In this document: positions 34,166 to 43,071 of the stretch, in pieces
How positions within the stretch are numbered: the first letter of the stretch is position 1
Layout: each line of letters starts with the position of its first letter
NCBI GenBank assembly: GCA_964587555.1
Contig: CAZPLR010000004.1
Location: 1 to 64,000 of the forward strand
Origin: JAHHTP01 sp964587555
GTDB taxonomy: Bacteria > Bacillota > Clostridia > Oscillospirales > Ruminococcaceae
Direction: 5' to 3'
Length of the DNA: 64,000 nucleotides
Notes under the pieces: generated by a model
The model's input: only the letters and a program-made list of their open reading frames with translations
Databases searched by the model: none
What the model was told of the DNA's origin: nothing
Made by a program: the position numbers and the translations under genes

Positions 34166-35239
34166 TTAATTCAGATGCTCAAGTCCCGCAAGCAAGCCCT
34201 CCATGCTCTCCATCATGCGGCTCTTGAACGCATCGATCTCCGCTTGGAAATCATCCATCTTTTTGCGCTCCAGCTTCAGCTTCATATCCATTTCCGCCGA
34301 GATGTGGCTGCTTTCTTCCTTTGCCCGGTCGATAATCTCGTCGGTTTCCTTCTGAATTTGCAGCTTCTCTGCGGCTAGCTGCGCATTCTCCGCCTGCGCC
34401 TCCAAAAGCGTATCCTGCGCCTGTGCCTGCGCGTCCTCGATAATCTTTTGCGCAGTATAGCGCGTGTTCTCCACAATCTGGCTGCATTCACGCCCCAACT
34501 GCTCTGTGTCCGCTTTCGCCTTCATCTGGATACCCTCAGACTGCATATTCGCTTCCTTAAGCATATCCTCCGCTTTACGGCGCGCCTCCAGCAGAATACC
34601 GTCCGCCTCGGTTTGCGCCTTGCGCAGATACTCCTCACGCACCGGCTCCACCTGATTCTTCGCATCCTCAAGCATTGCGGCTGCCTCGTCGCTGAGCTGC
34701 TTTGCCTCTGCCTTCGCTTTATTCAAAAGCTCCTCTGCGGTCACAGCGGCATTTTGCAGCTGCACAAGCTGCGCAAGCTTTTCGTTTGCAAGCGCAAGCG
34801 CCTTTTCCTTCTGAGTAAAAGCCTCTTGACTTTGCTTCAATTGCTCGACTAATTCGGCATTCTGCGCTTCCTGCGCTTCATAACGGCTTAAAGCGACCGT
34901 TTCTTTTTCAGACTGCTCGGCGTCGGAAACCTGCTTTGTCAGCGCCTTATTCTTTTCCACCAGCGCGGAAATACGTTCATACTCTTCCTCCACAACCTCG
35001 CGAAGCTGATTGTTCTCATTCGTCAGGCTTTCCTTTTCTGCCTGAAGCAACTGCACAGATTCTTCCAGCTCGGAAAGCTTTTCCTGCGTTTCCTTCTGCG
35101 CTTTTTTCAGCGACTCCGCTTCCGCCGTAAAACGCTCGAGCTGTTTGCGGTGCGTGGCATCCTGCTCGCGGAATAAAGCGGCGACGTCGTCTTTATGATA
35201 TCCACCAAACGAGACTTTTCTAATACTCTCCAAATCCAT
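34166..35239 (-). CDS. DivIVA-domain, long coiled-coil protein
   Basis: 357 residues starting MDLESIRKVSFGGYHKDDVA after a strong AGGAGG. The N-terminal about 30 residues resemble DivIVA (F-x-GY-x-x-x-DV), which senses curved membrane, and the rest is almost continuous coiled coil, first Glu/Lys/Gln-rich and then Ala-rich (about 175-330). It may act in septum placement, polar organisation or sporulation; it is longer than GpsB or Bacillus DivIVA. It is first in a two-gene unit with the fumarase beta subunit. Confidence 0.75.
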   Translation of the reverse strand: MDLESIRKVSFGGYHKDDVAALFREQDATHRKQLERFTAEAESLKKAQKETQEKLSELEESVQLLQAEKESLTNENNQLREVVEEEYERISALVEKNKALTKQVSDAEQSEKETVALSRYEAQEAQNAELVEQLKQSQEAFTQKEKALALANEKLAQLVQLQNAAVTAEELLNKAKAEAKQLSDEAAAMLEDAKNQVEPVREEYLRKAQTEADGILLEARRKAEDMLKEANMQSEGIQMKAKADTEQLGRECSQIVENTRYTAQKIIEDAQAQAQDTLLEAQAENAQLAAEKLQIQKETDEIIDRAKEESSHISAEMDMKLKLERKKMDDFQAEIDAFKSRMMESMEGLLAGLEHLN

Positions 35240-35278
35240 ATTGGCAGTCCTCCTTCTACAGATAAAATCCTTTCTTTT

Positions 35279-35307
35279 ATTATACAGGAAACTTTTTGAA
35301 AATGCAA
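35279..35307 (-). promoter_or_regulatory. sigma-A promoter of the DivIVA-like gene
   Basis: TTGCAT (35302-35307), 17-base spacer, TATAAT (35279-35284), 40 bases before the ATG. Confidence 0.75.
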
Positions 35308-35344
35308 TCATTTCCCCTGCTTTTTTGCAAAAAATTCCTTGAGG

Positions 35345-36532
35345 TCACGGTTCTTCCCCGGCAATCCCGATCTTGACCTCCTTTGCAATATCGGTCTGCA
35401 CCCTATAAACGCCGGTCATTGTAAGCTTTCCGTCCTGCTCTATGGTCGAAAAACTCTTTTCTAGAATGATGTCCCCCTCCAATTCGTAAAGCTCATATTC
35501 CCGAAAACATCGCTTTAGGATCTCGACGCCGTCGGTCTTGGTCAGCGTCGACGGCGTTTCCTCGTATAACGTATATTCGATCCTGCCAAAAGCGAGCGGA
35601 AGCTTGATGCCGAACAAAGAGAGCGCGTTTTTTTCTGCCTTCTTCGCATAAGGACGCTTCGGCAGGTTTGCGGCGCGGTAAAGCTTTATCTCTCTGCCGA
35701 ACATCCAAATACTGCGGCGCGTTTCGGTTTTATCCAGCATTTTATAGTCCGGAGCTGTAAAATCGACCGTATAGCTTTTGGTGAGCGTCACTTCCGCCAA
35801 GGCCCTTGCCTGCGCGTGGTGGTAGGAAAGCTTCCCCGCCTCGGTTTCCAAAAATCCCGACACCAGAAGCTGCCCCTTATGCACCGCCGTTTTCCCAAAA
35901 ACAACCTGCTTGCCCGACAAAACGTCTAGCTGATACAAAATTGCGTCGCAGGAGGCGACAATATTGCAAGGATCGTCTGGCAGGACATAGTCGTCTCCGC
36001 TTTTCTCGTGAACGATCACCTCCACTGTATTCCCTTCGATATTCACTGCCGCCCAAGCAAGCTTCGGCTGACCCAAAAGCAGCGACTGCCGCACCTGTTT
36101 CACATCGATATTCGGGATATAAGCGTAAGGCGACACCCCCTGCGATGCAAGCAGCGAGAGGATGTTGCTTTCATCGATCGAGCGGTTGCCGGTCACAGTG
36201 ATCTCCGCAACGAAAAAGCTGGAGATGACCGGCAGCAGGATCATTGCCGCCAATATAACCCCAGCAATAACCCGCAGTTTTACGCTTGAAAGCAAAAACG
36301 GCAGTCCGTGCCCGCGCACGGTATCAGCCGTAAACCCCAGATCCGAAAAAACGGAGTCGACTGTTCCGCCGTGCTTTTTCATACAGCAGAATGAAATTCT
36401 TGTCTGATCCACCTTTGGATTCCAAAAATAAACCCCGTTTTGATGCAGGCGGTTAAACAGCCGGACGGGGTTGGGCGTATCCGCCTCAAAACGGCAGTAA
36501 CCCCCAAAAAGGCGTAAGATAAAGACGAACAT
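35345..36532 (-). CDS. yqfD: sporulation protein YqfD
   Basis: 395 residues. An N-terminal soluble domain, one membrane helix (about 86-107), and a large outer part with a POTRA-like start (ITVTGNRSIDESNILSLLAS) match YqfD, a sigma-E-controlled protein of the mother cell in spore formers. It follows yqfC by about 15 bases, the conserved pair. In many genomes phoH and ybeY come next; here that group is 21 kb away. Confidence 0.9.
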   Translation of the reverse strand: MFVFILRLFGGYCRFEADTPNPVRLFNRLHQNGVYFWNPKVDQTRISFCCMKKHGGTVDSVFSDLGFTADTVRGHGLPFLLSSVKLRVIAGVILAAMILLPVISSFFVAEITVTGNRSIDESNILSLLASQGVSPYAYIPNIDVKQVRQSLLLGQPKLAWAAVNIEGNTVEVIVHEKSGDDYVLPDDPCNIVASCDAILYQLDVLSGKQVVFGKTAVHKGQLLVSGFLETEAGKLSYHHAQARALAEVTLTKSYTVDFTAPDYKMLDKTETRRSIWMFGREIKLYRAANLPKRPYAKKAEKNALSLFGIKLPLAFGRIEYTLYEETPSTLTKTDGVEILKRCFREYELYELEGDIILEKSFSTIEQDGKLTMTGVYRVQTDIAKEVKIGIAGEEP

Positions 36533-36546
36533 ATCATTCCCCCGAA

Positions 36547-36840
36547 CTATCTGCCGACAATCTCTATACGCAGAATATTTCCGGAAATTTCGGCGGTATC
36601 TTCAAAATAATCGATCAGCTTAAGCTCCGAGCCGTAGATGAATATCCGGCTTTTCTCAACGGTGAATCCAAGACATTCCTTTGTAAAATCGCACAGCCCG
36701 ACACAGTGATGCAGCACGATCCGCCCGGTGCGGTAATACTCTAACACCGGCAGAAAGAAAAACTCGTCAAGCAGCCTTTGGTGTACGCCGTAAGCTTTTT
36801 CGCTTTTCTCTCTTTTTTCATTCTTTTCCGGTTTCTCCAA
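36547..36840 (-). CDS. yqfC: sporulation protein YqfC (YabP family)
   Basis: 97 residues. After a charged Lys/Glu-rich start of about 15 residues comes the YabP/YqfC fold with LEYYRTGRIVLHHCVGLCDF and ELKLIDYFEDTAEISGNI. Its role in sporulation is not defined at the molecular level. It is paired with yqfD. Confidence 0.87.
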   Translation of the reverse strand: MEKPEKNEKREKSEKAYGVHQRLLDEFFFLPVLEYYRTGRIVLHHCVGLCDFTKECLGFTVEKSRIFIYGSELKLIDYFEDTAEISGNILRIEIVGR

Positions 36841-37003
36841 TGCTGATTCCCTCTCCTTTGCGCATGATAACAGCAGCTTTTGTTCCAGAATATGAGCCTT
36901 CCGGCGTATTTATGCGTTTTTCTCCCGCGCAGAAGCCGCTCATATTTTCCCCCTTTTGCGCATATGGCAGTAGTACCCAAATCCGCTGTAAAGGAGGAAT
37001 TAT

Positions 37004-38068
37004 ATGCCGCCGCTTTTTGTAAAAAGCAAAAATGCGCTGCGCTGGGCAGCGGCGTTTTCCCTGCTGATCGTCTGCTCTCTTTTTTCCAAGGAGGTCGCCG
37101 TCTCGGTACAGGCAGGGGTTAAGCTCTGTATCCAGCAGCTAATCCCGTCCCTTTTCCTATTTCTGGTGATCGCCGGACTTTTTCCAACCGTTGGCAGCGG
37201 CAAAAAGCGCCGCTCTTCTTTCTTCCCGGCCGGCGCAGCCGCGATGTTTTTCCTCGCCTTTACCGGCGGATTTCCAGTCGGCGCAATGACCGTAAAAAAA
37301 GCGGCGGAAAACGGACGGCTAAGCGCTTCCGAAGCCAAGCTGCTTTCCTGCTGCCTTGTCGGCTGCGGACCGGGCTTTTTGCTTAGCTTTGTCGGCGAGG
37401 GGCTTTGCGGCAGCAAGACGGTCGGCGGATGGATGCTGCTTTCTCAGACGCTCTCCGGCGCGCTGCTAACCGTAACCGCTTTGCTTCTTAGCAGAAAAAG
37501 CAGCTCAAAATTGCAAATCAGCGCCGCCCCTGTCAATCCGCAGCCACGCGGCTCTGCACTGATTTCCAGCATCCAAAGCGCCGTGCGCGCGATGGCGCTG
37601 ATCTGCGGCGCGGTCGTCTTCTTTTTCGGGCTGCGCGGTGTTTTGGGACAGTGGCTTGATTTTTTACCGGGCGCGTTTAGCGAGATCGTTTTTGCGCTTC
37701 TAGAAGTAACAAGCGGATGCAGCGGGCTAAATTCGGTTTCTGGCGAAGCCAGATTCATTCTGCTCGCCTTTTTTTGCAGCCTTGGCGGCGTCTGCGTGCA
37801 TTTGCAGCTTTATTCGATCTTAGGAAAATATGCGCCGAAATATCTCTTCTTTCTTCTAATGCGGCTGCTCCATGCGTCATTGAGCGCAGGGATTTTTGCG
37901 CTTTGCTGTAAGCACCTCCCGCAGATCAGCGCCGCCTGCATCACAATCGAGCAAAACATCCATCCAAAAAGCAGCTCGCCTTCTCCGGTGATCTTTGTCC
38001 TGCTGCTGTTGACCACACTGCTGTTCTGCGTCTCCTGCAACGCGGCATTTCGCGGCGAAAGGCTGTAA
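37004..38068 (+). CDS. YlbJ-like sporulation membrane protein (nucleoside-recognition/gate family)
   Basis: 354 residues, start after a strong AAAGGAGGAATT. About eight membrane helices, with GGFPVGAMTVKKAAENGRLS (about 87-106) and CGPGFLLSFVGEGL (about 126-139) matching the gate motifs of YlbJ/SpoVM-type proteins. YlbJ is made under sigma-E and is needed for cortex formation in Bacillus. The assignment rests on these motifs and on nearby yqfCD (divergent, 160 bases away). It is a single gene before the ruv operon. Confidence 0.78.
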   Translation: MPPLFVKSKNALRWAAAFSLLIVCSLFSKEVAVSVQAGVKLCIQQLIPSLFLFLVIAGLFPTVGSGKKRRSSFFPAGAAAMFFLAFTGGFPVGAMTVKKAAENGRLSASEAKLLSCCLVGCGPGFLLSFVGEGLCGSKTVGGWMLLSQTLSGALLTVTALLLSRKSSSKLQISAAPVNPQPRGSALISSIQSAVRAMALICGAVVFFFGLRGVLGQWLDFLPGAFSEIVFALLEVTSGCSGLNSVSGEARFILLAFFCSLGGVCVHLQLYSILGKYAPKYLFFLLMRLLHASLSAGIFALCCKHLPQISAACITIEQNIHPKSSSPSPVIFVLLLLTTLLFCVSCNAAFRGERL

Positions 38069-38102
38069 AAACGAACGTTTTTGAAATTCTTGAGTCTAAT
38101 AG

Positions 38103-38131
38103 TAGACAGCCGCGCAAAAATGTGGTAAAAT
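38103..38131 (+). promoter_or_regulatory. sigma-A promoter of the ruv operon
   Basis: TAGACA (38103-38108), 17-base spacer ending TGTGG, TAAAAT (38126-38131), about 50 bases before ruvC. Confidence 0.65.
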
Positions 38132-38179
38132 AATGCTGTATCGGTAATTCGAACCGACCGTTAGAAAGTGAAAAGAAGC

Positions 38180-38677
38180 ATGAAAATATTAGGAATCGAC
38201 CCGGGATACGCCATCGTCGGCTACGGGCTTGTCGATTACAGCCGCAGCCAGTTCACAGTTTTGAGCTACGGATCAATCCTCACCGAAGCAAAAGCTGAGT
38301 TCTCGCATCGGTTAAAGACCATTTACGAGGATTACACACAGATTTTAGACCAGTTCAAGCCGGACGTTATCTCGATCGAAAAGCTGTTTTTCTCCAAAAA
38401 CGTCACCACCGGCATCGACGTGGCGCAGGCGCGCGGACTGATCCTTTTGGGCGCTGCGCAGCGGGACATCCCCATCTACGAATACACACCGATGCAGGTA
38501 AAGCAGGCGCTGGTCGGCTACGGCGGCGCGGACAAGCACCAGATGCAGGAGATGACCCGCCAGATCCTGCACTTAAAAGCGATCCCAAAGCCGGATGACA
38601 CCGCCGACGCGCTTGCGATGGCAATCTGCCACGCGCACGTTTCCGGCTCGCTGATGCGCTTTATGCCGCATCGATAA
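38180..38677 (+). CDS. ruvC: crossover junction endodeoxyribonuclease RuvC
   Basis: 165 residues starting MKILGIDPGYAIVGYG. The acidic active site is visible as D7, E67 (SIEKLFF) and the DDTADALAMA pair near 140. RuvC cuts Holliday junctions. A GTG four codons upstream is an alternative start. It is the first gene of ruvC-ruvA-ruvB. Confidence 0.96.
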   Translation: MKILGIDPGYAIVGYGLVDYSRSQFTVLSYGSILTEAKAEFSHRLKTIYEDYTQILDQFKPDVISIEKLFFSKNVTTGIDVAQARGLILLGAAQRDIPIYEYTPMQVKQALVGYGGADKHQMQEMTRQILHLKAIPKPDDTADALAMAICHAHVSGSLMRFMPHR

Positions 38678-38697
38678 TACCAGAAAGGACTTTTGCT

Positions 38698-39303
38698 ATG
38701 ATTTACAGCTTAGACGGTATTCTAACCGAGAGCAGCCGCGAAATGGCGGTGATATCCTGCTGCGGCGTCGGCTACGGCTTCCGCGCCTCGTTAAACACCT
38801 TGGCAAAGCTGCCGAAGATCGGCGAAAAAGCGTTTGTCTACATCCACACAGCGGTTCGAGAGGATGCGATCGAGCTATTTGGCTTTGCCGACCGCGAGGA
38901 GCGGGAGTGCTTTCGCATCCTGACCGGCGTCAGCGGCGTCGGGCCAAAGGCAGCGATCTCCATCCTATCGGATTTAACACCGGGAAAGGTCGCGCTCTGC
39001 ATTGCGACCGGCGACGCCAAAGCCCTGACCAAATGCGTGGGCATCGGCAAAAAGACCGCCGAGCGCATTGTGCTCGAATGCAAAGATAAGATCGGAAAAT
39101 CCGAATTACAGCAGCAGGTAAAGGACTTTACGCCGGAAACCCTTTCAGCGGGAAGCACCAGCGTCAGCGAGGCGGTCAGCGCGCTCGTCGTACTCGGCTA
39201 TCCGCAGCCGCTTGCTGCAAAAGCAGTTGAAACGCTCGACCAAGATCTTCCGGTCGAGGATCTGATTAAGGGCGGATTAAAGCTGCTTGCTGCAAATTTA
39301 TAA
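38698..39303 (+). CDS. ruvA: Holliday junction DNA helicase subunit RuvA
   Basis: 201 residues. OB domain at the N-terminus, tandem helix-hairpin-helix motifs (GVSGVGPKAAISILSDL and KCVGIGKKTAERIVLE, about 78-130) and a C-terminal RuvB-binding domain after a flexible linker (about 140-155). It holds the four-way junction. AGAAAGGA precedes the ATG. Confidence 0.96.
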   Translation: MIYSLDGILTESSREMAVISCCGVGYGFRASLNTLAKLPKIGEKAFVYIHTAVREDAIELFGFADREERECFRILTGVSGVGPKAAISILSDLTPGKVALCIATGDAKALTKCVGIGKKTAERIVLECKDKIGKSELQQQVKDFTPETLSAGSTSVSEAVSALVVLGYPQPLAAKAVETLDQDLPVEDLIKGGLKLLAANL

Positions 39304-39321
39304 GAGAGGGAGCGAGATCCT

Positions 39322-40359
39322 TTGATAAAAAGCGAAAACGAATTTGATTTTGAGAGCCGCATTACTGCGCCGGAATATATCGAAAGCGACGCGGATATCG
39401 AGCTTTCTCTGCGCCCGAAGCTGCTTTCGGAATATATTGGTCAGGACAAAGTCAAGGAAAATCTTTCGGTTTACATCCGCGCCGCCAAACAGCGGGGCGA
39501 AGCGCTGGATCACGTCCTGCTTTACGGCCCGCCGGGACTTGGAAAGACCACCTTAGCGGGCATCATTGCCAACGAAATGAACGTCAACCTCAAGGTAACG
39601 AGCGGTCCGGCAATCGAAAAGCCGGGCGACTTGGCGGCGCTGCTGACCAACCTCAACGCAAACGATGTGCTGTTTGTCGATGAAATCCACCGCTTAAACC
39701 GCTCGGTCGAGGAGGTTTTATATCCGGCGATGGAGGACTACGCGCTGGATATCATGATCGGCAAAGGGCCAGCCGCCCGCAGCATCCGGCTGGATTTACA
39801 GCATTTTACGCTGATCGGCGCGACAACCCGCGCCGGACAGCTAAGCGCGCCGCTGCGCGACCGCTTCGGCGTACTAATGCACCTAGAGCTTTACACGCCG
39901 GCGCAGCTTGCGCAGATCATCTCCCGCAGCGCGGCGATTTTAAACATCGCCTGCGATCCGGCGGGCGCTTTGGAGCTTGCAAGACGTTCGCGCGGCACGC
40001 CGCGTCTTGCCAACCGCCTGCTCAAGCGGGTGCGCGATTTTGCGCAGATCATCGGAAACGGCACGATCACCAAAGAGATCGTCGATACCGCGTTAAGGCG
40101 TCTGGAGATTGACGAATTAGGGCTGGACAACGTCGACCGGCGGATGCTGCGCTGCATTATCGAAAACTACGGCGGCGGACCGGTCGGGCTGGAATCGCTC
40201 GCAGCGTACCTCGGCGAGGAAGCGGTTACACTTGAGGACGTTTACGAACCGTATCTAATGCAGCTTGGATTTTTAACCCGCACACCGCGCGGACGCTGCG
40301 TCACTCCGTTTGCTTACCGGCATCTGGGCATCCCGATGGACGGGCAGCAGGTTCTATAA
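39322..40359 (+). CDS. ruvB: Holliday junction DNA helicase RuvB
   Basis: 345 residues. AAA+ ATPase with Walker A GPPGLGKTT (69-77), Walker B FVDEIHRLN, sensor IGATTRAGQLSAPLRDRFG, and a winged-helix C-terminus. It drives branch migration. The start is TTG at 39322 after GAGGGAG; no in-frame ATG fits the conserved N-terminus. Confidence 0.96.
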   Translation: MIKSENEFDFESRITAPEYIESDADIELSLRPKLLSEYIGQDKVKENLSVYIRAAKQRGEALDHVLLYGPPGLGKTTLAGIIANEMNVNLKVTSGPAIEKPGDLAALLTNLNANDVLFVDEIHRLNRSVEEVLYPAMEDYALDIMIGKGPAARSIRLDLQHFTLIGATTRAGQLSAPLRDRFGVLMHLELYTPAQLAQIISRSAAILNIACDPAGALELARRSRGTPRLANRLLKRVRDFAQIIGNGTITKEIVDTALRRLEIDELGLDNVDRRMLRCIIENYGGGPVGLESLAAYLGEEAVTLEDVYEPYLMQLGFLTRTPRGRCVTPFAYRHLGIPMDGQQVL

Positions 40360-40391
40360 CCAAAAACAAAAACAAAGCGAGGTATCCTGTA

Positions 40392-41258
40392 TTGCGTACA
40401 GCAGATCAATGGAAAGAATACGGAATCATCGACACAAGCGGGAAAGAAAAGCTTGAGTTCTGGGGAAAATACATCCTCTCTCGTCCCGACCCGCAAATCA
40501 TCTGGGACACACCGAAGGAGCCTTCTCTTTGGGGAAAGGCGGACGCGCATTACATTCGCTCGGCAAAGGGCGGCGGAAGCTGGGAATACTACAGAAAGCT
40601 GCCGGAATTCTGGCAGATCAGCTATAAAGAGCTGACCTTCAAGATCAGCCCGACCGGATTTAAGCACACCGGTCTTTTTCCAGAGCAGGCAGCCAACTGG
40701 GATCTGCTGCAAAGCGCGATACGCGCCTGCGGCCGACCGGTTAAGGCGCTCAACCTGTTCGCCTACACCGGCGGCGCGACGCTTGCGATGGCGGCGGCGG
40801 GAGCAGAGGTTTGCCATGTCGACGCATCGAAGGGCATGGTTGCATGGGGCAAGGAAAACGCGGCATTTTCGGGCTTAAGCGATAAACCGATCCGCTGGAT
40901 TGTCGACGACTGCGAGAAATTCGTACAGCGGGAGATCCGCCGCGGCAGCCGCTATGACATCATCGTGATGGATCCCCCCTCTTATGGACGCGGGCCAAAC
41001 GGCGAGGTTTGGCAGTTAGAGGAAAAAATCTACCATCTGCTGACGCTCTGCGAGCAGGTGCTGTCCTCAAAGCCGCTTTTGTTTTTATTGAATTCCTACA
41101 CGACCGGGCTTTCGCCTTCGGTCATGTCCTACCTTTTGGGAACGACGATACTGCAAAAACACCACGGCACAGTGGAAGCGGACGAGATCGGACTTCCGGT
41201 GCGGAAAAGCGGATTCACATTACCGTGCGGTTCGACCGCGATCTTCCGCGGCGAATAA
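40392..41258 (+). CDS. class I SAM-dependent methyltransferase (RlmI/RlmK-like)
   Basis: 288 residues with a TTG start (LRTADQWKEYGIIDTSGKEK). The SAM motif I is LNLFAYTGGATL (about 119-130), with an acidic VDASKGMV strand and the catalytic-type motif DPPSYGRGPNGE (about 196-207). Related rRNA methyltransferases (RlmI, RlmL C-terminal domain) share this core, but the PUA domain is missing. The target is unknown; rRNA or tRNA is likely. It is downstream of ruvB with 33 bases between them. Confidence 0.82.
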   Translation: MRTADQWKEYGIIDTSGKEKLEFWGKYILSRPDPQIIWDTPKEPSLWGKADAHYIRSAKGGGSWEYYRKLPEFWQISYKELTFKISPTGFKHTGLFPEQAANWDLLQSAIRACGRPVKALNLFAYTGGATLAMAAAGAEVCHVDASKGMVAWGKENAAFSGLSDKPIRWIVDDCEKFVQREIRRGSRYDIIVMDPPSYGRGPNGEVWQLEEKIYHLLTLCEQVLSSKPLLFLLNSYTTGLSPSVMSYLLGTTILQKHHGTVEADEIGLPVRKSGFTLPCGSTAIFRGE

Positions 41259-41291
41259 ACGCGCGAACACCAGAAAGGATTGGTCAAATCA

Positions 41292-42173
41292 ATGGAAGAA
41301 CAAGTTTTGCCGTCTTTGATCGATGCAAATCATGTTTCCTTTGCCTACGACGGCAAGGACGCCGCAGAAAGAACCCTAATCTTAGACGACATTTCGCTGA
41401 AGATCGAGGAAGGCTCCTTCGTGGCAGTCTTAGGACACAACGGCTCCGGAAAATCCACGCTTGCCAAGCATTTTAACGCGATCCTGACCCCAGACGAGGG
41501 TACGGTCATCATCGACGGTATCGACACCAAAAATGAAGAAATGCTGTTTGATATCCGGCAGAAGGTCGGCATGGTTTTTCAGAATCCGGATAACCAGATC
41601 GTCGCGACCATTGTCGAGGAGGATGTTGCGTTTGCAATGGAGAATTTGGGTGTTCCTCCAAAAGAGATGGAGCAAAGGGTCACAAAGGTGCTTAACGAGG
41701 TCGGAATGACCGCCTACCGATACTATACGCCGCATCAGCTTTCCGGCGGACAGAAGCAGCGCATCGCCATCGCCGGAATTTTGGCGATGAATCCAAAGTG
41801 CATTGTGCTGGATGAACCGACCGCGATGCTCGATCCGAAGGGCAGGCGCGAGGTTATGCAGACTATCCTGCGGATGAACCAAGAGCAGAAAACGACCGTC
41901 GTCCTTATTACTCACTATATGGACGAGGCGGTGCAGGCAAAACGGGTCATCGTTATCGACCACGGCAGGATCAGGCTCGACGGTGCGCCAAAGGAGGTCT
42001 TTGGAAACGTCAAGCTATTGAAAGAGCTTGGCTTGGATGTACCGCAGGTAGCCGACGTAGCAAACACCCTGATCGACGCAGGCGTAACGCTGCCGAAGGG
42101 CATCCTGACTCCGGAGGAATTTATCGCAACGCTGGATAAGCTTTTATCCAAACTGCCGCAGAATAACGGGTAA
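41292..42173 (+). CDS. ecfA1: ECF transporter ATPase A1
   Basis: 293 residues from the ATG (MEEQVLPS). ABC ATPase with Walker A GHNGSGKST, Q-loop VFQNPDNQIV, signature LSGGQKQR, Walker B CIVLDEPTAMLD and the switch His in LITHYM. FQNPDNQIVATIVEEDVAFA is typical of EcfA1. With EcfA2 and EcfT it energises vitamin uptake by S components such as RibU. A TTG four codons upstream is an alternative start. Confidence 0.95.
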   Translation: MEEQVLPSLIDANHVSFAYDGKDAAERTLILDDISLKIEEGSFVAVLGHNGSGKSTLAKHFNAILTPDEGTVIIDGIDTKNEEMLFDIRQKVGMVFQNPDNQIVATIVEEDVAFAMENLGVPPKEMEQRVTKVLNEVGMTAYRYYTPHQLSGGQKQRIAIAGILAMNPKCIVLDEPTAMLDPKGRREVMQTILRMNQEQKTTVVLITHYMDEAVQAKRVIVIDHGRIRLDGAPKEVFGNVKLLKELGLDVPQVADVANTLIDAGVTLPKGILTPEEFIATLDKLLSKLPQNNG

Positions 42174-42192
42174 ATAAGAAAGGAATCCGAAT

Positions 42193-43071
42193 TTGGCTAC
42201 TATCATCAAAACAGAGCATCTTACCCATCTTTACGGGGAAGGCACACCAAATGAAAAGGCTGCCATTCATGATGTGAATTTAGAGATCGAGCAGGGAGAT
42301 TTTGTCGGGATCATCGGGCACACTGGCTCTGGAAAATCGACCTTGATCCAGCATTTCAACGGCTTGCTCAAGCCGACCTCCGGAAAAATCTACGTTTGCG
42401 GCAAGGACATCTGGAAGGACAAGCTCACCCTACGGCAGACCCGTTTTGCAGTCGGGCTTGTGTTCCAATACCCGGAATATCAGCTATTTGAAGAAACCTG
42501 CTTTAAAGATATTGCGTTCGGTCCTAAAAATATGGGGCTTTCGGAGTCTGAGATCAAAAACCGCGTGCTCGCCGCAGCGGACGCGGTCGGACTAAGCAAA
42601 TCCCTGCTGGAAAAAAGCCCATTCGAGCTTTCCGGCGGACAGAAACGCCGAGTTGCGATCGCGGGTGTGATCGCAATGCAGCCAAAGGTCTTGATCCTCG
42701 ACGAGCCGACCGCCGGGCTTGATCCGCATGGCCGCGACCTCATTTTAGAGATGATCCAAAAGTATCACAAGGGCAGCGGCAGCACGGTGCTGCTCGTTTC
42801 CCACAGCATGGAGGACACCGCTAAATACGCAAACAGCGTTCTAGTGATGAATCAGGCGACAGTTTACGACTATGGCAGCGTTTCGCACGTTTTTTCCAAA
42901 GCGGAAGAGATCGAAAAGCTGGGCTTAAGCATCCCGCAGGTGACAAAGGTTTTCCACGCGCTGCATGAAAAATATCCGTTTCTGCCGCGTGAGGTATTCA
43001 CCACTGCCGAGGCAAAAAGGGTGCTGCTTGCGGTCTTTGGAAAATCCGGGAAGGAGGACGGATCATGCTGA
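42193..43071 (+). CDS. ecfA2: ECF transporter ATPase A2
   Basis: 292 residues, TTG start 8 bases after AGAAAGGA. Walker A GHTGSGKST, Q-loop VFQYPEYQLFEET (the EcfA2 variant), signature LSGGQKRR, Walker B LILDEPTAGLDP and switch LVSHSMED. It pairs with EcfA1 as a heterodimer. It overlaps ecfT by 7 bases. Confidence 0.95.
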   Translation: MATIIKTEHLTHLYGEGTPNEKAAIHDVNLEIEQGDFVGIIGHTGSGKSTLIQHFNGLLKPTSGKIYVCGKDIWKDKLTLRQTRFAVGLVFQYPEYQLFEETCFKDIAFGPKNMGLSESEIKNRVLAAADAVGLSKSLLEKSPFELSGGQKRRVAIAGVIAMQPKVLILDEPTAGLDPHGRDLILEMIQKYHKGSGSTVLLVSHSMEDTAKYANSVLVMNQATVYDYGSVSHVFSKAEEIEKLGLSIPQVTKVFHALHEKYPFLPREVFTTAEAKRVLLAVFGKSGKEDGSC

